64,000 bases of DNA from Streptococcus suis S735. GTDB lineage: Bacteria; Bacillota; Bacilli; Lactobacillales; Streptococcaceae. The notes beneath the pieces were generated by a model that was given only the letters and a program-made list of their open reading frames with translations, was not told where the DNA came from and searched no databases. The stretch is from positions 1,240,001-1,304,000 of the forward strand of contig NC_018526.1 of NCBI RefSeq assembly GCF_000294495.1, written 5' to 3'. Below, piece after piece: positions 8,160 through 16,287 of the stretch. The translations under genes were made by a program, and so were the position numbers. Each line of letters opens with the position of its first letter. Position 1 is the first letter of the stretch.

Positions 8160-9886
8160 TACTCTCCTCCTTCCTGGCTTTGTTGTCGTTGGTATTGTTC
8201 ATAGTACCAACCTCTTTGGGCAAGCAAATCAGCTGGACGCCCTTCCTCAACGATACGCCCCTCATCCAAGACTAGTACCCAGTCTGCATGGTTGACAGCA
8301 GATAGACGATGGGTCACGATGACATTGGTTTTGCCTGCACGTTCTTTTTGAATATTTTGGATAATCTGGCGTTCTGTCCTAGCATCCACTGCCGACAAAG
8401 AATCATCTAGAATTAGCAAATCTGGCTCTCGCAGGAAAGCACGGGCAATGGAAATCCGTTGTTTCTGACCACCAGAAATAGACACACCACGCTCACCAAT
8501 CATGGTATCAAGACCATCACTCATCCGTTTTAAATCTTGACTAAAAGCTGCTGTGGCAATGGCTTGTTCAATCTCCTCAGAGCTACTAGCTACTTTCCCT
8601 AGGGCAATATTTTCTCCAACAGACCTTGAAAACAAAATGTGTTCTTGTGGAACATAGCCAATTTTTTCCTCTATACTAGAACGTTTAAAGTCTAAAATAG
8701 ATTGATGATTGATGAAAAAATTTCCCTGACCAATCGGATACTGGCGTAAGAATTGGCGAACCAAGGTCGTTTTTCCCGAACCAGTTTTCCCAACGATACC
8801 TACAGTTTGCCCTGCTTTCAGTGTCCAATTGATGTCCTGTAGGCTGGCTCTTTCCGCCTGTGGATAACTAAAGCTATAATTTTTGAAGGAAATACTAGAC
8901 AGCTCTGCAATTTCCTTAGAAGCATCAGCCTCCAAATCATCACCCGTCTCAATCAGCTCTTGCAGTTTTTCGAAAGATGTCTTACCAGTCTGATAAACAA
9001 GGATGAAATCTGCTAGTGTCCAAAACGGCTCTAAAAGCGAACCGACATACAATTGAAGGGCAATTACTTGTCCCAAGGTCAGTTGCCCTGCTTTCACGGC
9101 TTGTGCCCCCATGAGAAGTACGAAAATAGTAGACAATCCCAAACAGACTGTGGCTAATGGATTATACAATGATTGCAAGGAAGTGATGCGATCCCCACCT
9201 TGAGCCAATTGCTTGGTACGAGCTTGAAATTGAGCCTTTTGATTTGCTTTTTTACTATAAGCCCGAGTCACTCGAATGCCTTCGATGACCTCCAAAACTT
9301 CATTATTGAGCTGGGCTACAGCTTCTCTATTGGCATCAATCGCCTTATCTTGTTTTCTCCCGATAAAAAATATACATAGTGTCATGAACAGCATCGGTAG
9401 TAAAGCTACTAGCGAAATTTTCCAATCAATAAAGAACATCGTGGGAATGATAAAAGCCAACATACCGCCTGCATAGACGACAATCATAAGACCGTAACCC
9501 ACCATCTCCATCAGGCCATCCACATCCGTTGAAAAACGAGTCATGACATCTCCTGAGCGGAATTTTTCATAAAATGGAGTCCGCATGGTCACTAATTTTT
9601 TAAAGGCACGTTGCTGCATATCAAACTTGAAATTGACAGAGGCCTGAAATAATTTCAGATGCCAAATGAAGGCTGTTGCATAGTTCAGCACTGTTACCAA
9701 TAACAATAAGGTCATCTCCTGAACCAATATGGCCTGTGTTAATTCATTCTTGGTTAGTATATCGACCATCCGCTGAATGATTTGCGTTGGTAGCAAAAGT
9801 GTGGCGTCATAAATAATCAAGGTCACAGCAACCAATAGGTAGAGCCACTTATGACGCTTGATATAGTCAAAAATTAATCGAAACAT
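8159..9886 (-). CDS. Heterodimeric ABC exporter, first subunit (LmrC/BmrC-like)
   Basis: This 575-residue half-transporter has six predicted membrane helices followed by an ATPase domain with Walker A GIVGKTGSGKTT and a canonical signature ISGGQKQR. The Walker B reads LLILDDS, with Asp where the catalytic Glu is expected. Together with the partner's altered signature this gives one degenerate and one consensus ATP site, as known for heterodimeric exporters. It is the first gene of the pair. The roughly 350-base leader upstream has a strong promoter, a small leader peptide and an intrinsic terminator, which suggests induction by translation stress. The lack of a MarR-type gene nearby argues against calling it satA. 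Confidence 0.88.
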   Translation of the reverse strand: MFRLIFDYIKRHKWLYLLVAVTLIIYDATLLLPTQIIQRMVDILTKNELTQAILVQEMTLLLLVTVLNYATAFIWHLKLFQASVNFKFDMQQRAFKKLVTMRTPFYEKFRSGDVMTRFSTDVDGLMEMVGYGLMIVVYAGGMLAFIIPTMFFIDWKISLVALLPMLFMTLCIFFIGRKQDKAIDANREAVAQLNNEVLEVIEGIRVTRAYSKKANQKAQFQARTKQLAQGGDRITSLQSLYNPLATVCLGLSTIFVLLMGAQAVKAGQLTLGQVIALQLYVGSLLEPFWTLADFILVYQTGKTSFEKLQELIETGDDLEADASKEIAELSSISFKNYSFSYPQAERASLQDINWTLKAGQTVGIVGKTGSGKTTLVRQFLRQYPIGQGNFFINHQSILDFKRSSIEEKIGYVPQEHILFSRSVGENIALGKVASSSEEIEQAIATAAFSQDLKRMSDGLDTMIGERGVSISGGQKQRISIARAFLREPDLLILDDSLSAVDARTERQIIQNIQKERAGKTNVIVTHRLSAVNHADWVLVLDEGRIVEEGRPADLLAQRGWYYEQYQRQQSQEGGE

Positions 9887-9976
9887 ATATCTCCTTTACA
9901 AATCCATAACCTATCATTTGCCACTTTATTCAATAAGCTACAATTGATAGACCTTACTTTTCTAAGCTAAGCGCAC

Positions 9977-10014
9977 AAAAAAGCCCAGGGAAGCATCTCA
10001 CTCCACCTAGGCTT
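9977..10014 (-). terminator. Attenuator terminator in the ABC exporter leader
   Basis: On the minus strand AAGCCTAGG (10014-10006) pairs with CCTGGGCTT (9989-9981) with a single U-G wobble, and the 3' arm runs straight into a TTTTTT run and GTG. It lies between the leader promoter and the first exporter gene, so it should end most transcripts unless prevented. No gene ends just before it other than the 25-residue leader peptide. Confidence 0.78.
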
Positions 10015-10137
10015 GCGTAAGTCCACAAAAATAGACCAGCTCTTGAACATAGTCGACAATTTTTATCACACCATACCCACAGTGCTTGATTGTCTCAATG
10101 TTTCAAAATATAGCCCACGAAAAACGACAAAAGTTCA

Positions 10138-10215
10138 TCAATGAGCTTTGTTTTCCTGCTTAGAAAGGAGTGTATGATAAAAAATAGCTTGCTGAATGAC
10201 AAGTTGCTTGTTCAT
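10138..10215 (-). CDS. Candidate leader peptide of the ABC exporter operon (25 residues)
   Basis: A short frame starts MNKQLVIQQ and ends KQENKAH. It has an excellent AAAGGAG ribosome-binding site eight bases before the ATG and lies in the transcript of a strong promoter (10247-10274). It ends about 120 bases before an intrinsic terminator that precedes the exporter genes. In the related exporters bmrCD (B. subtilis) and patAB (pneumococcus) an upstream attenuator is known, and in bmrCD a translated leader controls it. Here the same layout suggests that ribosome stalling on the leader allows read-through. The peptide itself is not recognised; the function is inferred from architecture. Confidence 0.6.
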   Translation of the reverse strand: MNKQLVIQQAIFYHTLLSKQENKAH

Positions 10216-10246
10216 TTGTTTTACTCCTTTCATATTTCTAAGCCCT

Positions 10247-10274
10247 ATTCTACCATAATAAACATTCATGTCAA
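10247..10274 (-). promoter_or_regulatory. Strong promoter of the ABC exporter leader
   Basis: The minus strand has a perfect TTGACA (10269-10274), a 16-base spacer, and TAGAAT (10247-10252) preceded by TGG, an extended -10. It lies between the tRNA-Thr terminator and the leader peptide. Confidence 0.85.
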
Positions 10275-10314
10275 GGGATTTTTTGACAATAAGGGCGAAT
10301 TTAGGACAAAAATA

Positions 10315-10338
10315 AGAAAAAACCTTGTCAAACAAGGC
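10315..10338 (-). terminator. Terminator of tRNA-Thr
   Basis: CCTTGT and ACAAGG (10323-10337) form a tight hairpin with a three-base loop. On the minus strand it is followed by TTTTTTCTT, 19 bases downstream of the tRNA 3' end. Confidence 0.8.
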
Positions 10339-10355
10339 CTTTCGATAGTATTCGA

Positions 10356-10428
10356 TGCTAGTTGCCGGGATTGAACCGGCGACCTCATCCTTACCATGGA
10401 TGCGCTCTACCGACTGAGCTAAACCAGC
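10356..10428 (-). tRNA. tRNA-Thr (anticodon GGT)
   Basis: A 73-base cloverleaf reads GCTGGTT at the 5' acceptor arm paired with AACTAGC, then a D-arm TAGCTCAGTCGG. The anticodon stem CATCC/GGATG encloses loop ATGGTAA, giving anticodon GGT. The T-arm holds GGTTCAATCC. The 3' CCA is not encoded. A terminator follows directly. Confidence 0.95.
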
Positions 10429-10526
10429 AGTACTTGACTAGTATATCATATCTCTAAAAAAAGTCAATGGATTTTTTGGAAATATTGAGAAAAATAAAGA
10501 GAAAATAAGTCATTCCTAAAAATTGT

Positions 10527-10555
10527 CTGACACTTTTAAGGAATTGTGCTATACT
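10527..10555 (+). promoter_or_regulatory. Promoter of the feo operon
   Basis: CTGACA (10527-10532) and TATACT (10550-10555) are separated by 17 bases, with a TG one base before the -10 box (extended -10). It lies 30 bases upstream of the feoA start. Confidence 0.75.
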
Positions 10556-10584
10556 ATTGTTATAAAAATCACAAAGGAAACGAT

Positions 10585-11055
10585 ATGAAACTGCAAAACC
10601 TTCAAGTTGGACAATCTTATTTAGTCAAAGATTGTCTAACGCAAGATGATATTCGTAAACACTTAGCACACTTGGGTTTAAAAGTCGGAGAAGAGATTCG
10701 CATCATTTCAAAAACCAAGACCAATGCAATTTTCCAAGTCAAGGCAAGCCGTCTAGCCCTAGACAGAGAAATTATTGAATCTCTGGTTTTAACAGAAAAG
10801 TCAGCTACGGAAATAATCAATCTATCCGAGGCACCTATTGGTAGCTCAGCTAAGGTTATGGACATCTATGCAACAGGTGCACTCCGTCGTCGCCTCATGG
10901 ATATGGGACTTACAAAGAACACGCAGCTATTTCTCAAAAAAGTCGCTCCCCTGGGCGATCCAATCGAAACTACCTTGAGAGGATACGAGCTGACACTACG
11001 CAAATCCGAAGCGCAAATGATTGGTGTTCAAATCACAAGCGAGGTGAGGAAATGA
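10585..11055 (+). CDS. feoA: FeoA domain protein with two tandem FeoA domains
   Basis: This 156-residue cytoplasmic protein carries two SH3-like FeoA domains, roughly residues 1-72 and 80-156. FeoA assists FeoB in ferrous iron uptake. The chosen start, MKLQNLQVG, follows AAAGGAAACGAT; an earlier in-frame ATG at 10546 lies inside the -10 region and has no ribosome-binding site. The second domain has the family pattern GALRRRLMDMGLTK and ends ISSEV-like at ITSEVRK. The stop overlaps the feoB start by four bases, so the two are translationally coupled. Most bacterial FeoA proteins are a single domain of about 75 residues, so this is a fused form. Confidence 0.88.
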   Translation: MKLQNLQVGQSYLVKDCLTQDDIRKHLAHLGLKVGEEIRIISKTKTNAIFQVKASRLALDREIIESLVLTEKSATEIINLSEAPIGSSAKVMDIYATGALRRRLMDMGLTKNTQLFLKKVAPLGDPIETTLRGYELTLRKSEAQMIGVQITSEVRK

Positions 11056-13196
11056 CAAAACACATCGCCCTTGCAGGAAATCCAAATAGCGGAAAAACAA
11101 CTCTTTTCAACCTCCTAACAGGAACCAACCAACGTGTCGGTAACTGGCCTGGAGTCACCGTTGAAAGAAAATCTGGAACGATCAAAAAGCGAAAACATTT
11201 ACTAATTCAAGATTTACCAGGTATCTACTCGCTGTCTCCCTACACACCAGAAGAACGGGTTGCCAGAGATTATTTGATAGCGGACCAACCAGCTGCTATC
11301 CTCAACGTCCTTGATGCAACAAACTTGGAACGGAATCTCTATCTGACCTTGCAGTTATTAGAAATGGGCCTTCCTATTGTTATCGCCCTCAATATGACAG
11401 ACGCCCTGAAAAGTCAAGGTCGCTCAATAAACAGCGACCAGCTCTCCTATCAACTGGGAGTTCCTGTACAGCCTATCAGTGCACTAAAAAAGCTAGGTAT
11501 ATCCCAGCTCCTCCATGAAGTAGAAAAAATTACCAATCAGCAAGCCGAGCCAATCTATCCTCAGTATGACAAACAATTTGAAGCCGGCCTCGCCCAAGTT
11601 ATTGACCTATTATCGGATTCCATCCCAAATCGTCAAAAACGCTTCTACGCCATTAAGCTACTCGAACAAGACCAAGTCATTCTAGACCAATTGCAACTAA
11701 ATGCACAAGACATGCTTGATTTGACCGAAATCATTGCCATTTTGGAAAAAATTTACGCAGACGATATGGAAGCCATTATCGTCAATCAACGCTACCAATT
11801 TATCGAGAAAATCACAGAACTGGTCACAAAAGACAGCGATAAGGCTTTTAACCTGTCTGATAACATAGACCGACTTGTTACCAATCGTTTTCTTGCCCTC
11901 CCTATCTTTGCGGCAGTCATGTGGCTGACCTACTTCCTGTCTATTCAAACGGTAGGTACAATGGGGACTGACTGGGTGAATGATGTCCTCTTCGGAGAGC
12001 TTGTTCCAGGCCTTATTCAGGCAAATCTAGATCGATTTGAAATCGCTGGCTGGCTACAATCTCTGGTCCTTGATGGCATTATTGCAGGATGCGGAGCCAT
12101 TCTAGGTTTTGTACCACAAATTTTCGTCCTCTTCGTCTGCTTGGGAATCTTGGAAGACATCGGCTATATGAGCCGAGTCGCCTTTGTCATGGATAGGATT
12201 TTTAGACGTTTTGGTCTATCAGGCAAATCCTTTATTCCCATGTTGATTTCCACAGGCTGTGGCGTTCCTGGAGTCATGGCAAGCCGGACTATTGAAAATG
12301 AACAGGACCGAAAAATCACCATTATGACAGCAACCTTCATGCCCTGTTCTGCCAAACTTCCTATCATTTCACTGGTAGCCGGTGCTTTCTTTCCTGACAA
12401 TCCTTGGATTGCTCCAAGCGCCTATTTTGTCGGTATGGCTGCCATCGTCCTATCCGGAATGGCACTAAAAAAGACCAAGCAACTTGGTGGAGTCGCAAGC
12501 CCCTTTATCATGGAATTACCATCTTATCACTTACCAAAACTCAGTACGGTTCTCCGGTATGCATTCGATAAGGCACTTAGTTTTATCAAACGAGCTGGTA
12601 CCATTATATTTGTGACCAACATCATTATTTGGTTCAGCAGTTCCTATAATTGGTCTTTACAAATGGTAGAAACAGATGAGAGTATCTTAGCCTCCATTGG
12701 ACACAGTTTTTCTCTCCTCTTTGCCCCACTTGGTTTCGGAAATTGGCGAGCAACTGTTGCAGCCATTACAGGTCTCTTAGCCAAGGAAACCGTCATTGCC
12801 ACCTTTGGTATCCTCTATAAATTAGGAGAAACAACCGAAGAAAATCCCGAACTATGGGGGCTTTTACAACAAGACTATACAGCGTTATCAGCCTACTCCT
12901 TCCTAGTCTTCAATCTCCTCTGTGCCCCTTGTTTTGCGGCTATTGGTGCCATTCACCGTGAAATGGGAGAAGCCAAGTGGACATGGATTGCTATCGGTTT
13001 CCAAACGGGTTTAGCCTATGCAAGTAGTTTGGTTATCTATCAGATTGGTCTTGTACTTATCCACGGACAATTACCAACCGTCTGGACATTTATCGCTATC
13101 TTTCTAATTATCACAGCCATCTACAGCCTAGTGAAAAAACCAACCAACACTCTTCCAATCGTCACGCTAAAAACATTAGAAAAAGGAGAATATTAA
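11052..13196 (+). CDS. feoB: Ferrous iron transport protein B
   Basis: FeoB (714 residues) imports ferrous iron across the membrane, using an N-terminal G-protein domain. G1 GNPNSGKT lies at about residues 9-16, G3 DLPG at 54-57 and G4 NMTD at 114-117, followed by a helical GDI-like region to about 275. The rest is the polytopic membrane domain with two Gate regions; conserved cysteines appear in STGCGVPG, MPCSAKLP and LCAPCFAAI. It sits between feoA (4-base overlap) and a small Cys-rich membrane protein (1-base overlap). The length is near that usual for Gram-positive FeoB. Confidence 0.96.
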   Translation: MTKHIALAGNPNSGKTTLFNLLTGTNQRVGNWPGVTVERKSGTIKKRKHLLIQDLPGIYSLSPYTPEERVARDYLIADQPAAILNVLDATNLERNLYLTLQLLEMGLPIVIALNMTDALKSQGRSINSDQLSYQLGVPVQPISALKKLGISQLLHEVEKITNQQAEPIYPQYDKQFEAGLAQVIDLLSDSIPNRQKRFYAIKLLEQDQVILDQLQLNAQDMLDLTEIIAILEKIYADDMEAIIVNQRYQFIEKITELVTKDSDKAFNLSDNIDRLVTNRFLALPIFAAVMWLTYFLSIQTVGTMGTDWVNDVLFGELVPGLIQANLDRFEIAGWLQSLVLDGIIAGCGAILGFVPQIFVLFVCLGILEDIGYMSRVAFVMDRIFRRFGLSGKSFIPMLISTGCGVPGVMASRTIENEQDRKITIMTATFMPCSAKLPIISLVAGAFFPDNPWIAPSAYFVGMAAIVLSGMALKKTKQLGGVASPFIMELPSYHLPKLSTVLRYAFDKALSFIKRAGTIIFVTNIIIWFSSSYNWSLQMVETDESILASIGHSFSLLFAPLGFGNWRATVAAITGLLAKETVIATFGILYKLGETTEENPELWGLLQQDYTALSAYSFLVFNLLCAPCFAAIGAIHREMGEAKWTWIAIGFQTGLAYASSLVIYQIGLVLIHGQLPTVWTFIAIFLIITAIYSLVKKPTNTLPIVTLKTLEKGEY

Positions 13197-13348
13197 TGCC
13201 CACACTTATCCTCTTTCTCATCATCGTCATCTTATTTTCTCTTGCGATTCGCAGTCTCATCAAAGGAAAAGGATCCTGCGGAGATTGTTCCTGCGACTGT
13301 ACTATTAAGCAAGAGATGAACGAATCTTCTCACCATAGACATCCATAA
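13196..13348 (+). CDS. Small FeoB-associated Cys-rich membrane protein
   Basis: A 50-residue protein starts one base inside the feoB stop codon, after the GGAG of AAAAGGAGAATATTA at the feoB end. Residues 3-18 form a single hydrophobic helix. Then come a basic stretch and a cysteine cluster, CGDCSCDC at 28-35, and a histidine-rich tail HHRH. Small Cys-rich proteins at this position are known in Firmicutes feo operons (the FeoB-associated Cys-rich family) and stand where FeoC is found in proteobacteria. A role in metal binding or FeoB assembly is inferred from family and place. Confidence 0.8.
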   Translation: MPTLILFLIIVILFSLAIRSLIKGKGSCGDCSCDCTIKQEMNESSHHRHP

Positions 13349-13349
13349 C

Positions 13350-13386
13350 AAAAAGGTCTGCCTCATTATTGTGCAGACCTTTTTAC
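13350..13386. terminator. Bidirectional terminator between feo and ftsX
   Basis: AAAAAGGTCTGC pairs with GCAGACCTTTTT around an 11-base loop, with A and T runs on both sides. It serves the rightward feo operon and the leftward ftsEX transcript, both of which end here. Confidence 0.88.
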
Positions 13387-13400
13387 ATGTAGCTTGTCTA

Positions 13401-14330
13401 TTAAATTTTTAAGTAGCGGTTCATGGAAATGACTGATCCCAAGGAACCAATAATAATACCAATTACAAAAAGTGCGCCAATCATTCCTGGAACAAAGACA
13501 TCCATACTAATCAGAGACAAATCTTGACTAGCAAGACTAGCATTTACCGAAGTATAAATCATCTTATAAAAAGAATAGACTAAAGCAGAAGGCAAAATAG
13601 CTCCGAGGAGACCTACCCAGGCACCTTCCCAGAGGAATGGTCCACGGATATAACTGTTTTTAGCACCAACCAGACGCATAATCTGAATTTCACGGCTACG
13701 AGAAATAATGGTAATTCGAATAGTATTGGAAATCAAGAAAACAGCAGTAAAGAGCAATAAGCCAGTTGCTGCCAATCCCCATGTACGAACTAGATTAGCT
13801 AATTTAAAAATACGTTCCGTTTCAACTTCCCCATCCTGTACCTCTGTAACACCATCAATTTTAGCAATCTCTGCTGCAACAGTTTTTACATATTGCGGTT
13901 CAGTCGTATCAATGATATAAGCATCGTAAAGTGGATTGGCATCTCCTTGGAATAGGTTCCAAGTATCTCCCAAGGTAGCTGTTAATTTCTGTAACTGTTC
14001 ATCCTTACTTGAATAAGTGACAGATTGTACATTTTCTAAGGCTGTAATCTGATTATACACCTTTTTATAATCTGGATTAGCTACCGTCTCTCCTGCTTCG
14101 TTCACAATCGTCTCAGCTTGATCGGTTGAATTCGCTCTCAAATACACATTGATGCGTACATTCTGTTCCAAATCCGAAGCGAGCTTTGCTGTGTTCAAAA
14201 TAACTGAAGCAAATAGACCAACCAAGGTAAGGGTAATGGCTACAGATGAAATGGCTGCAATCGTCATCCAACCATTTCGCTTCAAACTCTTCAATGACTC
14301 AATAAAGTGTCTAAAAAATCGATTACTCAT
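13401..14330 (-). CDS. ftsX: Cell division protein FtsX
   Basis: FtsX (309 residues) is the membrane partner of the ATPase FtsE and transmits its cycle to peptidoglycan hydrolases (PcsB in streptococci). It has a cytoplasmic N-terminus, a first membrane helix near residues 23-45, a large extracellular loop to about 190, and three more helices in the FtsX permease domain, with ISRSREIQIMRLVGA between two of them. The start MSNRFFRHF was chosen because it overlaps the ftsE stop (GATGAGTAA) and agrees with other streptococcal FtsX; an ATG three codons upstream is also possible. Confidence 0.94.
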   Translation of the reverse strand: MSNRFFRHFIESLKSLKRNGWMTIAAISSVAITLTLVGLFASVILNTAKLASDLEQNVRINVYLRANSTDQAETIVNEAGETVANPDYKKVYNQITALENVQSVTYSSKDEQLQKLTATLGDTWNLFQGDANPLYDAYIIDTTEPQYVKTVAAEIAKIDGVTEVQDGEVETERIFKLANLVRTWGLAATGLLLFTAVFLISNTIRITIISRSREIQIMRLVGAKNSYIRGPFLWEGAWVGLLGAILPSALVYSFYKMIYTSVNASLASQDLSLISMDVFVPGMIGALFVIGIIIGSLGSVISMNRYLKI

Positions 14331-15015
14331 CGTATCCATATTCTCCTTCCGCTTCATCACGTACTACACGACCATCTTCAATCGCAATAACACGATGACG
14401 AAGTGTATTTACAATCTGACTATTGTGTGTCGCCATCAAAATCGTTGTCCCCTGTAAGTTAATTCGCTCCAATAGATTCATGATTTCCCAAGAGTTTTCA
14501 GGGTCCAAGTTACCAGTTGGTTCATCAGCAATCAATACTTTAGGATTATTTACAATGGCACGGGCAATAGCAATACGCTGTTGCTCACCACCTGAAAGTT
14601 CATTTGGGAAAGAACGAATTTTGTGTTTCAAACCAACCAAATCTAAAACTTCCATTACACGTTTCTTGATATTCCGTGGTTTCTCACCGATAACTTCCAT
14701 CGCATAAGCAATATTTTCAAAGACAGTCTTTTTAGGTAAGAGTTTGTAGTCTTGGAAAACCACTCCTACACTACGACGTAGAAGAGGAACATCTCTCTTT
14801 TTAATTTTTGCAAGGTCAAACTTACCAACCTTTAGACTCCCCTTATCGAGCTTTTCCTCCCGATACAAGAGTTTGATAAAGGTTGACTTACCTGCACCAG
14901 AAGGACCTACAATGTAGGCAAATTCTCCCGCTTCAACATTGACTGATACTCCGCGAAGGGCAGTCGTTCCGTTTCCATATTTCTTGGAAACGTCTTTCAT
15001 TTCTATTATTCCCAT
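14323..15015 (-). CDS. ftsE: Cell division ATP-binding protein FtsE
   Basis: FtsE (230 residues) is the ATPase of the FtsEX complex. It has Walker A GPSGAGKST, signature LSGGEQQR, Walker B LIADEPTGNLD and the H-loop ATHNS. The start MGIIEMKDV gives the standard family length; an ATG 18 codons upstream would add an unconserved basic leader. The 3' end overlaps ftsX by eight bases. prfB lies upstream in the same direction, an order also seen in other streptococci. Confidence 0.94.
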   Translation of the reverse strand: MGIIEMKDVSKKYGNGTTALRGVSVNVEAGEFAYIVGPSGAGKSTFIKLLYREEKLDKGSLKVGKFDLAKIKKRDVPLLRRSVGVVFQDYKLLPKKTVFENIAYAMEVIGEKPRNIKKRVMEVLDLVGLKHKIRSFPNELSGGEQQRIAIARAIVNNPKVLIADEPTGNLDPENSWEIMNLLERINLQGTTILMATHNSQIVNTLRHRVIAIEDGRVVRDEAEGEYGYDE

Positions 15016-15157
15016 AGGATTTCCTGTCTTAGACAGTCCTTTCTTTAGATTTGAGAACGTTTTTTTCAAAATACAGTCCGTATTCTCTAAAAAAACTTCC
15101 TTGATGAGCGAAAAACTATCTCTTATTTACAAGCACTTCACTTGTAAATACAGGTTC

Positions 15158-16253
15158 TTAGCTAATTCGCCATTTTAAATAAGCATCTATAAAGCCGTCC
15201 AAGTCTCCGTCCATAACCTTATCGACTTGAGCCACCTCATAACCAGTACGGTGGTCTTTTACCATTGTATAAGGTGTAAAGACATAAGAACGAATCTGAC
15301 TTCCCCAAGTGATCTCTTTCTTGTCACCCTTAAGTGAGTCTACTTCTGCCGCTTTCTTCTCCTGCTCCAATTGATACAATTTAGCCTGCAAGAGTTTCAT
15401 TGCACGGTCTCGGTTTCCATACTGAGTACGGTCAACTGTGGACTGAGTCACAATCCCTGTCGGAATGTGCGTCAATCGAACACCCGTTGAAACCTTATTG
15501 ACGTTCTGTCCACCAGCACCTCCTGACCGGAAGGTATCCATCTTCACTTCATCATCTCTGATTTCAATTTCAATGGTATCATCCAACTCAGGCATTACCT
15601 CCACAGATGTAAAGGAAGTATGACGACGCTTAGCTGAGTCAAAAGGTGAGATGCGCACCAAACGATGAACACCCATTTCTGACTTAAGCAAGCCATAGGC
15701 GTTTGGACCAGTAAAGCTTAGAGTCACAGACTTAATACCTGCCTCATCACCAGCTTGATAATCCAATGTTTCTACTATAAAACCTTTGGCATTTCCATAA
15801 CGCTGATACATCCGCAGGAGCATTTCTCCCCAGTCTTGTGCCTCGGTACCACCCGAACCTGGATGGATTTCCAAGATAGCGTTATTGTGATCATAGGGTT
15901 CTGATAAGAGCAAGGTCATTTCGTAAGCAGTCATGGTTTTGTCCAATTCCACTAACTTTTCAACCAACTCATCCCGCACAGACTCATCTTCTGCTAGAAA
16001 ATCTAGCAAAATTTCAGATTCATCATATAAATCCAACATCTGATGGAAATTTCCATAAGTATTTTTTAATTCATTCAACTCCTGAGACGTCTTCTGGGCT
16101 GCCAAATTATCATTCCAGAAATCTGGCTCCGTCATCTTGTTCTCAAGAATGGCAATCTCTTCTTCCAGACCTTCTAAGTCAAAGAGACCCCCTAAAAGAA
16201 GTTAATTTTTTGCCAAGTTCTTCAATCTTTTGGCGAATTTCTGCTGTATCCAT
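15158..16253 (-). CDS. prfB: Peptide chain release factor 2, with programmed +1 frameshift
   Basis: RF2 ends translation at UGA and UAA. Translation starts at 16253 after GAGGTG and runs 24 codons (ending RGSL) to an in-frame TGA; after a +1 shift it continues for 340 codons to 15158, giving about 364 residues, the normal length. The catalytic GGQ is in [12 protein letters not shown] and the stop-codon-recognition tripeptide SPF is in [11 protein letters not shown]. The arrangement is the usual autoregulatory one: low RF2 favours frameshifting. The gene is intact in spite of the apparent stop. Confidence 0.95.
16178..16193 (-). other. Programmed +1 frameshift site of prfB
   Basis: The minus strand reads AGGGGG TCT CTT TGA C. 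The AGGGGG acts as an internal Shine-Dalgarno-like sequence just upstream of the slippery CTT codon, and the stop TGA followed by C is a weak terminator. This is the canonical RF2 recoding signal. Confidence 0.93.
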
Positions 16254-16287
16254 ATACACCTCATTTTTATTCATAATCTTTATTATA

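Noticed and set aside
6420..9886. Naming the ABC pair satAB
   Set aside because: SatAB of S. suis is known to have an adjacent MarR-type regulator; none is seen here, so a neutral LmrCD/BmrCD-like call is safer.
10138..10335. 65-codon frame that includes the leader peptide
   Set aside because: Its upstream part overlaps the tRNA-Thr terminator and the leader promoter, and only the ATG at 10215 has a ribosome-binding site.
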